A stretch of 64,000 bases of DNA. Origin: Triplophysa rosa. Its lineage: Eukaryota; Chordata; Actinopteri; Cypriniformes; Nemacheilidae. A program made the position numbers and the translations under genes. Positions 1 to 64,000 of this stretch are shown here, in pieces (positions within the stretch are counted from its first letter, which is position 1; every line of letters begins with the position of its first letter). The notes beneath the pieces are model-generated. The model was not told the DNA's origin. It did not search any database and was given only the letters and a program-made list of their open reading frames with translations. The DNA lies in contig NC_079895.1 of assembly GCF_024868665.1 (NCBI RefSeq), positions 4,614,154-4,678,153 on the forward strand, given 5' to 3'.

Positions 1-84
1 TATAGACTTTGAGCAATTAAATGTAAAATTAATATTGTCTCTGTAAAAAAACAATACAACCATTCATTCCTTGTGATTTAACAG

Positions 85-64000
<63,916 letters not shown>

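Overview
The window is one continuous internal stretch of a single plus-strand vertebrate gene, titin (ttn). It runs from inside the Z-disc part of the protein, through the whole extensible I-band spring, to the first distal Ig domains. Neither the 5' nor the 3' end of the gene is present, and I see no second gene on either strand. Intron/exon structure, Ig domains, the N2A unique sequence and PEVK exons identify it. Teleost-type transposon remnants in introns, including a motif at 10150-10205 that I recall as widespread in fish, point to a ray-finned fish, probably cyprinid-like. Species, and which ttn copy this is, cannot be settled from the sequence alone.

Layout: (1) 85-4061, Z-disc/Z-I junction: Ig Z3 (part), Z4, the Ser-Pro-rich Z insert, then Z5 to Z9/I1. 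(2) 4164-13329, proximal tandem Ig I2-I15; two introns carry transposons (8581-11049 and 11397-12431). (3) 13534-14689, an accessory Ig exon and a 17-codon charged exon. (4) 15722-22716, a 7-kb novex-3-type terminal exon with its own stop and poly(A) signals. (5) 23897-27688, the cardiac N2B-type exon (two Ig, long unique sequence, one Ig). (6) 28413-42319, the middle tandem Ig array, almost one Ig per exon, with a clear six-exon super-repeat present four times. (7) 42727-45431, the N2A element. (8) 45519-61088, PEVK exons, including two tandemly duplicated large exons; the second holds 53 in-register copies of a 51-bp (17-residue) unit. Four degenerate exons lie among them. (9) 61217-64000, start of the distal tandem Ig region (I84-I87 like).

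Almost every spring exon starts and ends in phase 1, so exons can be skipped without a frameshift. Splice donors change by region: the proximal part uses mainly GTAAG-like sites, the middle Ig array mainly GTT sites, and the PEVK mainly GTAC sites. Together these segments set the length and stiffness of the sarcomere spring. The novex-3-type exon would instead produce a short Z-disc-anchored isoform. No previously undescribed kind of system was found. The most notable signals are the homogenised PEVK minisatellite and its duplication history, the decayed exons, the class-specific cysteine losses in the Ig super-repeat, and the donor-site zoning.
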